Of a stretch of DNA of 64,000 nucleotides, positions 7,539 to 17,320 are shown in pieces. Position numbers and translations under genes: made by a program. This DNA comes from Pyrinomonadaceae bacterium (GTDB taxonomy: Bacteria > Acidobacteriota > Blastocatellia > Pyrinomonadales > Pyrinomonadaceae). Under the pieces are notes generated by a model. That model saw only the letters and a list, made by a program, of their open reading frames with translations. It was not told the DNA's origin and searched no databases. The stretch's first letter is position 1. Every line of letters starts with the position of its first letter. The stretch lies in NCBI GenBank assembly GCA_019694395.1, contig JAIBCC010000007.1:1-64000 (forward strand), in the 5' to 3' direction.

Positions 7539-10500
7539 CTAGCGGAAATTTTTAATTATAATTGCTTCATTTGTGACCGAACCACGGATCAGAATAACTT
7601 TTTTTCCATCTTTAGAAAAAACAATGCCCTGAATTTTATCATTGACAAAATCGGTTAATTGAGTGATTTGGTCAGTCTTTATCGAACGGCTAAAAAGATT
7701 GACATTTTCCCCCTGGTAATCAGGATAAATTATTGAATCGCCAACCCAAACCCAGCTTTCCAGACTGCGATCAAAAATTTTGACCGGTTCGCCTCCGGTA
7801 ATCGGCAAAATAGCTAAACGATATTTGGTCAGTTTCTGGTCGGTCAGATATTTAACCGAGATAAATTTTCCATCAGGCGAGATTTGAACCATCCCGATAT
7901 TTCTTGAGGTTATTTGAGTAGGTTCGCCGCCGTCAATTGATATTTTTTGAATGGAGGTATTTTGATAAAGAACCCAGCGGCTGTCAGGCGTAACCGCCGG
8001 AGTTAGATCATTGTCCCCGTTGGTGAGCCTCACAGGATTACTGCCATCAATATTCATTCGCCAAATATTGGATTTACCTGCTTTTTCCGAAACATAGACA
8101 ATGTAACGCCCATCAGGGGTGACAACTGGTGCGGAATTAACAAAATTATCGTTGGTCAATTGATGTGCGTTGCTGCCATCGGCTTCCATCATCCATAAAT
8201 CACGATTTCCCCCTGCATTGGTGGAAAAAACGATCTTTTCGTCGGGAGTCCAGTCATACCCGTAATAAGCAGCTCCGTCAATTGATCTGATTTTTTTAGC
8301 CTCAGACAATTTGTTAAAGGGTGCTACATAAAGTTCCACCTTTCGTCTGGTCAAAATTGTTGCCAGTAGGGTTCCATCAGTATTTAAACTTACTCCCTGA
8401 TATTTATTAAAGTCATCTGTAACTTTAATGACAGTTCCGTCAGGATAAGCAACCCGCCAAAACTGCGTAAAACCACCCGGCTTATCAGTTGCGTTAACAA
8501 GTATTTCTTTACCGCCCGGTAACCATTGAAGGTCTAACGTTGACCGCCAATGTTCTGAGCCGATTCGGTTGATTGAACCATCTTCTACATTGATGGCGAA
8601 TAAAAGATATGGCTTACTATCATTAGTTTTTTCCAAAGCCATAGTGACAATAGTTTTTCCATCAGGTGACCAAACAGGATTATTCACAAATCCCTGGTCA
8701 TTATTTGGTCGAACCGCTAACACTCTTTCATCTGCACCGTTGGTTTTGGCAATAATGATGTAAGATTCATCTTTTTGCGGAATATTACGTCTAAAAGCGA
8801 TTTCGTTTCCATCAGGGCTGAAGTTCACTATTGAATCTATATCCTCTATTAGTTTCTCAGAGCTTCCGCCTTGAGCCGCTACTTTAAAAAGACTATATCC
8901 CGAAAGGTTAGGGTTACTATGGTCAAGGTAAAAAATACTGTTACCATCGGGTGAAAAGGTTGGATCATAAATTACTGAATCAGAATCGGTAATTACTGTC
9001 CAGGTCGTATTATCAGCTAATTGCCTGATCCGTAACGAATATTTTTTATTGTTCGTCTCCGTATATAGTAGGAGTTTTCCATCCAGGGAAATTGCAGTTT
9101 CAAGCACATCTCCGTCCGTTTGAATCCGCATTTGACTGATTGGTTGAGTTGCCGTATTTAAAAATTTCGTTTGAAAATAGTCGTTAAAATATTGTAAGTA
9201 AACAAACCCGCTGATGAACAGCAGAGTCAAAATAAACAATCCTCCGACCGATTTGTATTTATTTTGTTTAATTGATTCAACAAAATATTCTGCACTCGAA
9301 GTTGTTTTATATTTATTTTCCTCTGATTTTTTTTCTTTTGAATCCCCAGTCCGCTGCACATCAACTTGATCTGTGTTGTGTAAAGTTTCCCCGTTTGTAT
9401 TGAATGGTGATTTTACTTTTTCCAGTTTTGATTGAAAATCCCATTCATCTTTCAGATTTCTCAGATCAAGTGATAATTCATCTATTTTTTGATAACGGTC
9501 TTTGAGACTGACACAAATCGATTTTTCAACGATTTGTTCTAATTCGGGAGGAATATTCGGGAGAAAATGTTTAAGCGGCTCATAATCACCTTTCAAAATC
9601 GCTCTAATAGTTTCATTTGAAGTGTCTCCGGCAAAAGGCGTTTTTCCTGTCAGCATTTCATAAAGCACTACCCCTAAACTCCAAATGTCTGACCTCTGGT
9701 CAATATTTCTCCCGCGAGTTTGTTCTGGCGACATATAAATTACTGTTCCCAATAAAATGCCCGAAGTAGTGAATTGGGTTTTCTTAGCTAATTTTTGAGG
9801 TTTATTTGAAACTGACGAAATTGGTTTCGAATGTTCCTCAACCTGATTTATTTCCTCAACTGAAATTTCGGTTAATTTAGCCAAACCAAAATCCAAAACT
9901 TTGACTAAACCGTCTTCGCGCAGCATCACATTTTCAGGTTTTATGTCACGATGCACAATTCCCGCCTTATGAGCTAACGCTAAAGCTGAGGCAATTTGTT
10001 CGGCAATATTTAGAATTTCTTTGAGATTTAACTTACGATGATTCAAAACATCCCGCAGCGTTTCCCCTTCAACAAATTCAGTTGCCAGAAAGGAAATTTC
10101 CTTTTCTGAACTAAATTCGTAAATCGTCAGAATATTAGGATGATTAAGAGCCGAGGCAGCAAAGGCTTCTCGTTCAAAACGGAGCAAACGCGTTCTGTCT
10201 TGGCTCAGATTATCAAAGATGAATTTCAACGCAACTTGTCGGTTAAGCCTTGTGTCTTCAGCCAAATAGACCTCTCCCATTCCACCTTTGCCCAAAAGTT
10301 TTTTAATGTAGTAATGACCTATTTTTTGATTAATCAGGTGAGTATCTTTTTCGGGCTGCGAGAAAACCTTTGAGATCAAGGAAGAAGGCGGCGAGTCAAT
10401 CAGATTATCAAAAGTTTTTTCAAATTTGAGAAGTGAATCAACTTCCTGACGCAATTCAATATCGTCACCGCATAAATCTTCGATTAAATCGGCACGTTTG

Positions 10501-10565
10501 TCTGATTGAACTTCCAAAACAGCATGATAAATTCTCTCGACTTTTTGCAGTCTTTCGGGGGACAT
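7539..10565 (-). CDS. Membrane Ser/Thr kinase with TolB-like propeller
   Basis: A 1008-aa Hanks-type kinase. The short N-terminal helical region begins SPERLQKVERIYHAVLE, a header common in acidobacterial kinases. The kinase domain spans about residues 80-370: GKGGMGEVYLAED is the glycine loop, VALKF the ATP lysine strand (about 112), HRDIKPENVM the catalytic loop (about 204) and DFGLAKL the metal site (about 225). One transmembrane helix lies near 432-452. The remaining 550 residues are PD40/WD40-type repeats (SPDGN, TPDGR) forming an extracytoplasmic propeller that may sense ligands. ATG at 10565 was chosen over an in-frame TTG at 10574; neither has a clear Shine-Dalgarno. Confidence 0.9.
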   Translation of the reverse strand: MSPERLQKVERIYHAVLEVQSDKRADLIEDLCGDDIELRQEVDSLLKFEKTFDNLIDSPPSSLISKVFSQPEKDTHLINQKIGHYYIKKLLGKGGMGEVYLAEDTRLNRQVALKFIFDNLSQDRTRLLRFEREAFAASALNHPNILTIYEFSSEKEISFLATEFVEGETLRDVLNHRKLNLKEILNIAEQIASALALAHKAGIVHRDIKPENVMLREDGLVKVLDFGLAKLTEISVEEINQVEEHSKPISSVSNKPQKLAKKTQFTTSGILLGTVIYMSPEQTRGRNIDQRSDIWSLGVVLYEMLTGKTPFAGDTSNETIRAILKGDYEPLKHFLPNIPPELEQIVEKSICVSLKDRYQKIDELSLDLRNLKDEWDFQSKLEKVKSPFNTNGETLHNTDQVDVQRTGDSKEKKSEENKYKTTSSAEYFVESIKQNKYKSVGGLFILTLLFISGFVYLQYFNDYFQTKFLNTATQPISQMRIQTDGDVLETAISLDGKLLLYTETNNKKYSLRIRQLADNTTWTVITDSDSVIYDPTFSPDGNSIFYLDHSNPNLSGYSLFKVAAQGGSSEKLIEDIDSIVNFSPDGNEIAFRRNIPQKDESYIIIAKTNGADERVLAVRPNNDQGFVNNPVWSPDGKTIVTMALEKTNDSKPYLLFAINVEDGSINRIGSEHWRSTLDLQWLPGGKEILVNATDKPGGFTQFWRVAYPDGTVIKVTDDFNKYQGVSLNTDGTLLATILTRRKVELYVAPFNKLSEAKKIRSIDGAAYYGYDWTPDEKIVFSTNAGGNRDLWMMEADGSNAHQLTNDNFVNSAPVVTPDGRYIVYVSEKAGKSNIWRMNIDGSNPVRLTNGDNDLTPAVTPDSRWVLYQNTSIQKISIDGGEPTQITSRNIGMVQISPDGKFISVKYLTDQKLTKYRLAILPITGGEPVKIFDRSLESWVWVGDSIIYPDYQGENVNLFSRSIKTDQITQLTDFVNDKIQGIVFSKDGKKVILIRGSVTNEAIIIKNFR

Positions 10566-10694
10566 AATTTTCAAGCTGATAACTATTGGGAGTGCATCAG
10601 AATTATTTAACTTTTGCTAAATTCTTTTTGCTGTTCGATTATAAAACAAAATCTGGTAATTGAAAGTAAAATATTGAATTTAGGCAAAATCCTT

Positions 10695-13600
10695 TTACTT
10701 ACTAAATTTCTGTCGAATCTTAACAGCACGTTCTATCACATCAACATTTTCCAGAATTTTCAGCCGTAAATCCTTATCTAAATTCGGATTATCGGCTAAA
10801 AATTTATTGACGATTTTTAATGCTTCTTCACTTTTTTGTCCCCCGATAAACGCGCCGAGCAAACCATTAACAAAGAAGATTTTACGATTACGTTTGTGAT
10901 TTGGTAATTCTGCCAAAGCCTTTTCGAGATATTGCAAAGTTAAATTTGAATGTCTGACCGAATTAAACGGACCAAAAGCCGCTTCGATCCAACTTTCGGA
11001 AATCTCTTTGTTATTTACAAAATCATTCCAATATTTCGCTTTCGTTTCGGCGTTTCCGATTCCGGCACGAGCCGCGTATGCGTAGCGTTTGGCATCGTCG
11101 GAAGTTTCGGTTTTGGTCAATTCATTCAACAAAGTTTCCGCATCCTTATCGCCCAAAATAAAGAGTTTGGTAACGATGTCGAATTTATCTTTGGTTTTCA
11201 GAATCGTTTGTAGGGGCAGGTCTTGTGCCTGCCTAAAGCGACGAATGTCGCTAGTCTTTGTTTTATCGCCAACCCTATCTTTCGCTCCGCTCATTGGGCG
11301 AACACAAGATTCGCCCCTACAATTAAGTCCTTCAATTTTGAATTTTCCTGACAAAACATCTTTCAAAACACCTTGTGCTTTTTCGGAACTTGCAACATTT
11401 AAAAACGAGCGATAAAACGTAATTCGCTGTCCGAGCGTTTCGGCGGTCTGCATTTTGCTGATGAGAATTTCCTCTAATTTTCGAGCAAGTTCATCGCGCT
11501 CAGAGGCAGAAACACGCGCGTTAGCAAGTGTGTTATTCGCGTTGGAAGCACGCTCCTTCACAGTCGCGTTTCCGCCTTCAATGTAATAATTCATCGCCGT
11601 ATTTGCGCGTCCGAGCATCGAGGAAACTATCGTTTCATCCTTTTCCGTGGCAACATTTTTGATGACCAATTCGACATAATCTTTCGGATCGAGTTCAGCT
11701 TCGCGGACGGAATCCCACAAACTTCCATACATCATCGCCCGCAGAAAATCGTCTTTTTCGTTTTGGACATTGGCGAGAATATAATTGCGGCTTTTTTCGT
11801 TTAAAAGGAAAATGCCGTAGCCGTAATCTTGGTAGTTTGGGAAAATAAATTGGGGAAGATTCGGCTTGAATTTTGGATTTGAATAAAAATAAGTCCAATA
11901 TCTGGCAAACACCGTGCTATTGATTGATTCTTTTCGATTAATTTTGGCTTCAGTTACCTCATTATTATTTTTTTCAAAATGTTGGTAAACTTTTGTTTTC
12001 AAAAGCCAAGCATTATTTTCATTCAAAATATCGTTTTGTTTAAACGAATAAATAACTGCCGTATCATGAGGTTTACCAAGTTCCTCATATTCATGAACAT
12101 CATTTTCCACAATCCGAATAACAGGCATTCCACGTTTCGTTACCCAAGCATTTGACCAAACCTTCAAATCTTCCTTTTTAGCTAACTCAAATTCCGTCAC
12201 CAAATCCTGCCAAGTCGCATTAGAATATTCATGTTTTTTCAAAAATGAACGCACTGCCGCTTGAAATTCTTTTTCACCCAGATAGAATTCGGCTTGTTTC
12301 AAAAACGAAGGGGCTTTGCTGTAAACAATCGCGCCGTAAGCTGATTTTGCCGCACTCAAATTTGGAATTTCCTGATAGATCGGTGTTGTGCCTTTGGTCG
12401 AATCGGTTTGATAAGCAGCGACTTTGTTGCGTTCGTAAAAGGCTTTCCAAGCATTCATTTCGGGCATAATTTTGTCCATCGCCTTAAATCCCATAAATGT
12501 CGCAAAACCTTCTTTGAGCCACAAATCGTCAAACCATTTCATTGTCACCGTGTCACCAAACCATTGGTGCGCCGTTTCGTGAAAGATAAGACTTGCCCGG
12601 GAAATGTAATCGTTTTTGGTCGGCTCGGACGGAAAAATGATAGAGTTTTCACGGACAAAAGTTGCTCCGGCATGTTCCATTCCGCCAAACGGAAATTCGG
12701 GAATCAAAACGAGGTCGTATTTCGGGAACGGAAATTTGTAATCAAAATAATTTTCGAGATATTTGACGCATTCACGGGTTAAGCGAAAAACTTCCTGCGC
12801 GTGAGGCTTGAACTTTTCGGCTTGAGATTTGCGGACGTAGATTTTTGGTAAGACTATGTTTCCATTTACAGATTTTTGTATTAATTTTTTGGCTTCTTCT
12901 AATTTTTCGGGTAACGGTTTAATCTCAAGTTCTTCATTAAACTCCTTAAAATCTCCCGCTGCAAATGCAAAAACGTAAGTTGAAATTGGTTTAGTTTCTT
13001 CAAACACTGAAACTGTAGCTGACCAATGTGCAATTTGAGTTCTCGGAACATCCGGCGGATGAAAATAATCATCGCTTACTTGTTGAATCAATTTACTATT
13101 TGAAATAAACCTCCAATCTTTTCTTGGGGAATTACTTGTCCAAATGGTTAATTGAAACCTCGCCTTCAAATCAGGCTGGTCAAAAACCGGAAATGCTGTG
13201 CTGGCATCTGAGGGGACAAAAAGCGAGTAGATATATTCGGAACCGTCTTCTTTGTCAATATAACGGGTGATTGCCGAACCACTCGTTTTAATCGGTGAAG
13301 CGAATTGGATTTTGACAATATTTTCGCCTTTTTTGAGGTAGCCATTGGGAATCAAAATATGTTCGTTATTTAGTTGAGTGCGAAAATCCAGTTCATCATT
13401 TACACGGACAACATTGGCAAATGGCTGATCTTTATCATTTTGAAATTGCGTTGTCCGCCAATCCAAAACCAAAGGATATTTCGTCCCTTCTTCGTCCAAT
13501 GTTACATTTATTTCAATGTCACCTTTCATAAGCGGCGCACCTTTTTCAAGGGTAATGTTCAGTTTATAACGAATGTTTGAATAATGTTTCGCCCGCCATT

Positions 13601-13703
13601 CGGCTAAGGCTTTGGGAACGCCTGATTCAATCGGCGGTTTTTGAGAAAAAGTTGGTGTAGTCATTATTAAAACAATTAGGGAAAACCAAATAAGCAATTT
13701 CAT
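10695..13703 (-). CDS. M1 family metallo-aminopeptidase with repeat insertion
   Basis: A 1002-aa exported aminopeptidase. The ATG at 13703 is preferred to the upstream ATG at 13739 because it gives a clean signal peptide (MKLLIWFSLIVLIMTTPTFS, then Q). Key motifs are the exopeptidase signature GGMEHAG (about 339) and HETAHQWFGD (about 376) with the downstream KEGFA glutamate. The C-terminal helical HEAT-like region carries about 38 foreign residues (795-832, starting NCRGESCVRP) that are the in-frame translation of a REP/MITE-like element at 11209-11321. It trims peptides from the N-terminus in the periplasm. Activity despite the insert is plausible, since the insert lies in the C-terminal domain. 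Confidence 0.92.
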   Translation of the reverse strand: MKLLIWFSLIVLIMTTPTFSQKPPIESGVPKALAEWRAKHYSNIRYKLNITLEKGAPLMKGDIEINVTLDEEGTKYPLVLDWRTTQFQNDKDQPFANVVRVNDELDFRTQLNNEHILIPNGYLKKGENIVKIQFASPIKTSGSAITRYIDKEDGSEYIYSLFVPSDASTAFPVFDQPDLKARFQLTIWTSNSPRKDWRFISNSKLIQQVSDDYFHPPDVPRTQIAHWSATVSVFEETKPISTYVFAFAAGDFKEFNEELEIKPLPEKLEEAKKLIQKSVNGNIVLPKIYVRKSQAEKFKPHAQEVFRLTRECVKYLENYFDYKFPFPKYDLVLIPEFPFGGMEHAGATFVRENSIIFPSEPTKNDYISRASLIFHETAHQWFGDTVTMKWFDDLWLKEGFATFMGFKAMDKIMPEMNAWKAFYERNKVAAYQTDSTKGTTPIYQEIPNLSAAKSAYGAIVYSKAPSFLKQAEFYLGEKEFQAAVRSFLKKHEYSNATWQDLVTEFELAKKEDLKVWSNAWVTKRGMPVIRIVENDVHEYEELGKPHDTAVIYSFKQNDILNENNAWLLKTKVYQHFEKNNNEVTEAKINRKESINSTVFARYWTYFYSNPKFKPNLPQFIFPNYQDYGYGIFLLNEKSRNYILANVQNEKDDFLRAMMYGSLWDSVREAELDPKDYVELVIKNVATEKDETIVSSMLGRANTAMNYYIEGGNATVKERASNANNTLANARVSASERDELARKLEEILISKMQTAETLGQRITFYRSFLNVASSEKAQGVLKDVLSGKFKIEGLNCRGESCVRPMSGAKDRVGDKTKTSDIRRFRQAQDLPLQTILKTKDKFDIVTKLFILGDKDAETLLNELTKTETSDDAKRYAYAARAGIGNAETKAKYWNDFVNNKEISESWIEAAFGPFNSVRHSNLTLQYLEKALAELPNHKRNRKIFFVNGLLGAFIGGQKSEEALKIVNKFLADNPNLDKDLRLKILENVDVIERAVKIRQKFSK
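11209..11321. mobile_element. REP/MITE-like element, copy A, inside aminopeptidase gene
   Basis: The ends form an imperfect inverted repeat beginning TGTAGGGGC. Each end is itself a hairpin with the same loop TCTTGTG. The left stem is GGCAGG/CCTGCC and the right-end stem, read inward, is GGGCGAA/TTCGCCC. A third small hairpin (AGCGAC-GAAT-GTCGCT) lies inside. It is related to copy B at 23738-23865. The reading frame of the host gene stays open through it. Confidence 0.8.
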
Positions 13704-13719
13704 AACTTCAAATATTACC

Positions 13720-13762
13720 CCAAAAAGCAAAAGCGGCAAACTTTTTGAAAAAAGCCTGCCGC
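13720..13762 (-). terminator. Terminator for the TonB-C gene
   Basis: On the minus strand, GCGGCA pairs with TGCCGC (13733-13762) and is followed by TTTTGCTTTTT. It lies between the TonB-C gene stop and the aminopeptidase start. Confidence 0.6.
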
Positions 13763-13787
13763 CGAAAATTAATAAATAATCTGCAAA

Positions 13788-15203
13788 TTATAAATTGAAA
13801 TTAAAGCTCACAAAACCTGAGGCTTTAACTGCCTGTCCGTCTTTAGTAAATGGTTTGAATTTCCATTTTTTCAGCGCATCAACGGCTGCTCTTTGGAGCA
13901 TTGACGGACCGCTGGTGTTTTTAACTTCGCCAATCGAACCGTCCTCATTAACCAGAACTTCAACTTTTACGGTTCCTGTCATTCTCATTGATTTTGCTGC
14001 CGGCGGATAAGTCGGACTCACCCTTGCCGTTGCGTAATCAATCAAGGAACCAACTTGTAAAGGATCATTACTTTTTGCTGTTTCGTTTGAAATAGAAAGT
14101 TGCTCAGTTACAGGTGTATTGTTTTGGGAAACTGTTTCATTTTTTAAAGAATTATCCTGTTTGCCGACAGTTCTTTCCCGGGCAAAATTTTCCTCTTTAG
14201 TTTTTGCGGATTGATCATTAGATTCAACCTTTGGCGTGTCTTGAACTTTTTCAATTTTCGGTTGTTCGGCTGGTTTGTTTTCCTTTGAAATATCTATAAC
14301 TTTGTTTTCAACAGGCTCATTTTTTGCAACCGTTTGTTGGCTAACTTTTGCAGTATCGTCTTTCTTTTCAATTATGGGATTGCCGGAAGTTGGTTGATTA
14401 TCGGTTTTTGAAATTGTTGAAGGACTCGGACTGGAAACAGGAATTATTCTTGCCTGATTCTGTTCAGGTGACATTGTAATGATCGGCGCATTAGTTGTCG
14501 CTAAAGTTTTATTGGCATCAATAGTGCTTGGCAATCCATCCTGAACGGTGTTAATAACCGTGGTGCGGGAATTTGTCATTCGGTCACGGGCATCGGCTAA
14601 TTCTTCTTTCCAACGTTTTGCATCGTAATCATCACGGGCTAAACCGCTGCGGGCAGAAGTTGCTTCTTCCAAAAGTGCCATTGAATCCGCTTGTAGTTTT
14701 TTGTTATCACCCAAGGTTTTTGAATGCTCAACCACAGATTCAACCGTTTCACGCATTTTTTCCACGTCAGCAATTGCTTCAGTTGGTAAATTCCGGTCAG
14801 AAACGCTTAATCCTAAAGATTTGTAGCGTTCAACTTGATTTCGTGCTCCTTTAACAACTTGTCCGGCAACCACGAAATAATTTGAACCCGGTTTATTATT
14901 CTTTTGGGAATTAAATACTTCAGTTAGGAGTGCCTGAGCGCGTTTGTAATCCAAGGATTCCAGATAACAGTTCATCAGCATTACCTGAACAACGCTATTT
15001 ACTGCCGGATCATTTGTCTCGCGCTTGATTCCTTCAAGCTCGTAAATGGCAGCGGCATAGTTTTTTACCGCGACCAAGGCTTTGGCTTTTGAAATCCGCG
15101 ACCTCATTACATCAACCGATGTTGGGGCTTGTGCAAATGTTCCAAAAACAAAAATTAAAACTAAACCAACGAAAGCACCTAACCTTCTGACGTTTAGCGG
15201 CAT
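13788..15203 (-). CDS. TonB C-terminal domain protein with helical N-domain
   Basis: A 471-aa exported protein. A signal-like hydrophobic segment (about 11-24, VGLVLIFVFGTFAQ) leads into about 180 residues of helix-rich, TPR-like sequence. A long low-complexity linker rich in Lys, Glu, Asn and Pro follows (about 230-380). The last 90 residues are a TonB-C domain, with YPPAAKSMRMTGTVKVEVLV and AVDALKKWKFKPF. TonB-C domains pull on outer-membrane transporters or serve as periplasmic binding modules. ExbB/ExbD are not nearby and the first segment looks cleavable, so classical energy transduction is uncertain. Confidence 0.8.
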   Translation of the reverse strand: MPLNVRRLGAFVGLVLIFVFGTFAQAPTSVDVMRSRISKAKALVAVKNYAAAIYELEGIKRETNDPAVNSVVQVMLMNCYLESLDYKRAQALLTEVFNSQKNNKPGSNYFVVAGQVVKGARNQVERYKSLGLSVSDRNLPTEAIADVEKMRETVESVVEHSKTLGDNKKLQADSMALLEEATSARSGLARDDYDAKRWKEELADARDRMTNSRTTVINTVQDGLPSTIDANKTLATTNAPIITMSPEQNQARIIPVSSPSPSTISKTDNQPTSGNPIIEKKDDTAKVSQQTVAKNEPVENKVIDISKENKPAEQPKIEKVQDTPKVESNDQSAKTKEENFARERTVGKQDNSLKNETVSQNNTPVTEQLSISNETAKSNDPLQVGSLIDYATARVSPTYPPAAKSMRMTGTVKVEVLVNEDGSIGEVKNTSGPSMLQRAAVDALKKWKFKPFTKDGQAVKASGFVSFNFNL

Positions 15204-15355
15204 TTGAAGTCTCCTCCTTTTTGATACTACTTGGAATTGATTATTTTCCGCAAAAATTAAACTCAGTGAGCGTCTAGGCTCGTTTAATGAAATGCAAAAT
15301 ATCTAAATATTATGCGATTTTTAACCACTTTTATGCAAGTAAGTCAAAATTGCTT

Positions 15356-16774
15356 TTAATTCGCTAGACTTTTGATGATTTTTTCCCGGAAAACGTTTGC
15401 GTCTCTTTTTATAACATTTTCCTGCAAAGTAAGCAACTGTTTTTCTCTCATTACAAGCTTACCATTGATGATTACTGTGTTGACATCATTGGATTTAGTC
15501 GCATAAACCAAATCTGAATAGACGTTATACATTGGAATTTGGTTTAGGTTATCCATGTCCACAATGACAATATCGGCTAACTTTCCCACTTCCAATGAAC
15601 CGATTTTATCTTCTAGGTGCAAAGCCCTGGCACCGCCTATGGTCGCCATTGCAAATACTTCTTTGGCAGTTACAACTTTTGGATCACCGCTAAAAACTTT
15701 GTGCAGTTTGGCGGCGGTATCCATTTCTTCCCAGAGACTTAAGTCGTTATTTGAAGCCGCGCCGTCAGTTCCTAATCCGACTCTCAAACCTTTTTTGAGC
15801 ATCAAAGGAATTGGCGCAACCCCAGCGGCAATTTTCATGTTTGATTGCGGATTATGGGCGATGCCGACTCCGCGACTTTTCAAAATATCAATTTCTTTTT
15901 CATTGGCTTGAATAACGTGGGCGGCAATGGTTTTATCGCCCAAAAGCCCGATTTTTTCAACATATTCAATGGGTCGCAATCCTTTATGTTTTTGTTGAAT
16001 AAATTCGGTTTCGGTATTTGCTTCGGCTAAATGAATCACCAAAGGCGCATTTAATCTATCCGAAAGTTTGCGGGTTTCCAGCAAATGTTCCTGCGAAACG
16101 GTGTAGGGCGCGTGCGGTGCAACTGCCGGAACTATCAAAGGATTAGATTGCCATTTTTTGACAAATTTTTCGGTGTTAATTAGTGCCTCTTCAAAGGTTT
16201 TGAAATCAGGGGCAGGAAAATCAATTAAAGTTTGTCCCAAAACTCCGCGAACTCCCGCTTTAGCGGTTTCGTCTGCAATATTATCTTCAAAATAATACAT
16301 ATCGCAGAAAGTTGTAGTTCCGCCTTTTATTAATTCAGCTAAACCTAATCTCGTTCCCGCACGAACAAATTCTTCATTTACATTTTTAGCCTCAGCCGGA
16401 AAAATATATTTAGTCAGCCATTCCTGTAAATCCAAATCGTCCGCAATTCCGCGATAAAGTCCCATCGGAATATGGGTATGTGAATTGATAAGTCCCGGAA
16501 TTATTACTTTTCCTTTAGCATCTATCAATCGTTTCGGTCTGATATTCGGAGGTAATCCGCCACCTTTACCAACGTAAGAAATCTTCCCTTCACGAACGGC
16601 AATAACACCATTTTCAATAACTTGAAAATCTTTGTCCATAGTGACGATCGTCCCGCCGACAATTAACAGATCATAACTAATATGTGCAATTTTTTGGGCT
16701 GTTACTGAAGTTTGGATAAAAAGAGAAAGTAGAAGGGTAAATAAAGCAATGCGTAATTTTTTTATCTTTTCCAT
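15356..16774 (-). CDS. Exported amidohydrolase, MTA/SAH deaminase-like
   Basis: A 472-aa amidohydrolase of the subfamily that includes 5-methylthioadenosine/S-adenosylhomocysteine deaminases and chlorohydrolases. NSHTHIPMGLYRGIADDLDL holds the first metal-binding His pair. VIHLAEANTE, IAAHVIQA and GLGTDGAASNNDLSLWEEMD supply the remaining metal and catalytic residues. The protein starts with a hydrophobic signal (KKLRIALFTLLLSLFIQTSV, then TAQ), so it is predicted to be periplasmic, which is unusual because most of these enzymes are cytosolic. The substrate cannot be fixed from sequence. It stands alone between terminator-like hairpins. Confidence 0.85.
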   Translation of the reverse strand: MEKIKKLRIALFTLLLSLFIQTSVTAQKIAHISYDLLIVGGTIVTMDKDFQVIENGVIAVREGKISYVGKGGGLPPNIRPKRLIDAKGKVIIPGLINSHTHIPMGLYRGIADDLDLQEWLTKYIFPAEAKNVNEEFVRAGTRLGLAELIKGGTTTFCDMYYFEDNIADETAKAGVRGVLGQTLIDFPAPDFKTFEEALINTEKFVKKWQSNPLIVPAVAPHAPYTVSQEHLLETRKLSDRLNAPLVIHLAEANTETEFIQQKHKGLRPIEYVEKIGLLGDKTIAAHVIQANEKEIDILKSRGVGIAHNPQSNMKIAAGVAPIPLMLKKGLRVGLGTDGAASNNDLSLWEEMDTAAKLHKVFSGDPKVVTAKEVFAMATIGGARALHLEDKIGSLEVGKLADIVIVDMDNLNQIPMYNVYSDLVYATKSNDVNTVIINGKLVMREKQLLTLQENVIKRDANVFREKIIKSLAN

Positions 16775-16776
16775 AA

Positions 16777-16803
16777 AAAAATCTACTACAAAAATGTAGA
16801 ATT
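16777..16803 (-). terminator. Terminator after Ivy-like gene
   Basis: On the minus strand, TCTAC pairs with GTAGA across a nine-base loop, followed by seven Ts. It lies just before the amidohydrolase start codon. Confidence 0.45.
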
Positions 16804-16831
16804 TTGCAAATTACGCATTGTTTCGGATTTT

Positions 16832-17257
16832 TTATTTATTTTGATGATCTTTGACCCAATTCAGTAAAACTTGCGGAGTTGCAGCATTATCTTCGTTAAA
16901 ATATTTGGCAGGTTTATTTATTTCATAAATTACGGCGTGAATTCTTTTATTGGTTAAATCTATTGCAAATGCCGCTTCGTTAATTGTGCAGGCGTGCGCC
17001 ATACAACCGGATGCCAAAATAAAATCGCCAACTTGTGTCATTGGTTCTTGAACCGCAATCGAAAGATCAAAAATTGAATATTTTTTTCCGAGCAATGTTT
17101 TCAAACGCGTTTTTACCGCAGTTACTTTCATCAATTTATCGGGATATTCGTTCACATATTTGGTTAAATTACCCGGCAAAGCAGGCTTTTTAGCTTGAGC
17201 ATTGACAGAAAAACAAAGGCTCAAGCAAATTAAAATACAGGCAAAAAACAGTTTCAT
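16832..17257 (-). CDS. Exported Ivy-like protein, copy 1
   Basis: A 141-aa protein with a signal peptide ending SVNAQ. The core SGCMAHACTINEAAFAIDL resembles the conserved segment of Ivy lysozyme inhibitors, where a CKPHDC loop is followed by an alternating strand. Size, export and the C-x-x-H-x-C spacing all fit that family, and the LLNWVKDH tail fits a final helix. It is a clear paralogue of the gene directly upstream. In Ivy proteins the loop His enters the lysozyme active site; a similar role here is inferred, not shown. Confidence 0.7.
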   Translation of the reverse strand: MKLFFACILICLSLCFSVNAQAKKPALPGNLTKYVNEYPDKLMKVTAVKTRLKTLLGKKYSIFDLSIAVQEPMTQVGDFILASGCMAHACTINEAAFAIDLTNKRIHAVIYEINKPAKYFNEDNAATPQVLLNWVKDHQNK

Positions 17258-17320
17258 CTCGTTTCCTCACAAATTAATAATTTTTCTATCCTTATTAACG
17301 AGAATTTTAACATTTTCGTA

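Noticed and set aside
12408-12782. Plus-strand ORF of 124 codons opposite the aminopeptidase gene
   Set aside because: It lies wholly antisense to a well-supported gene, has no recognisable domain and its reading is explained by the codon bias of the true gene.
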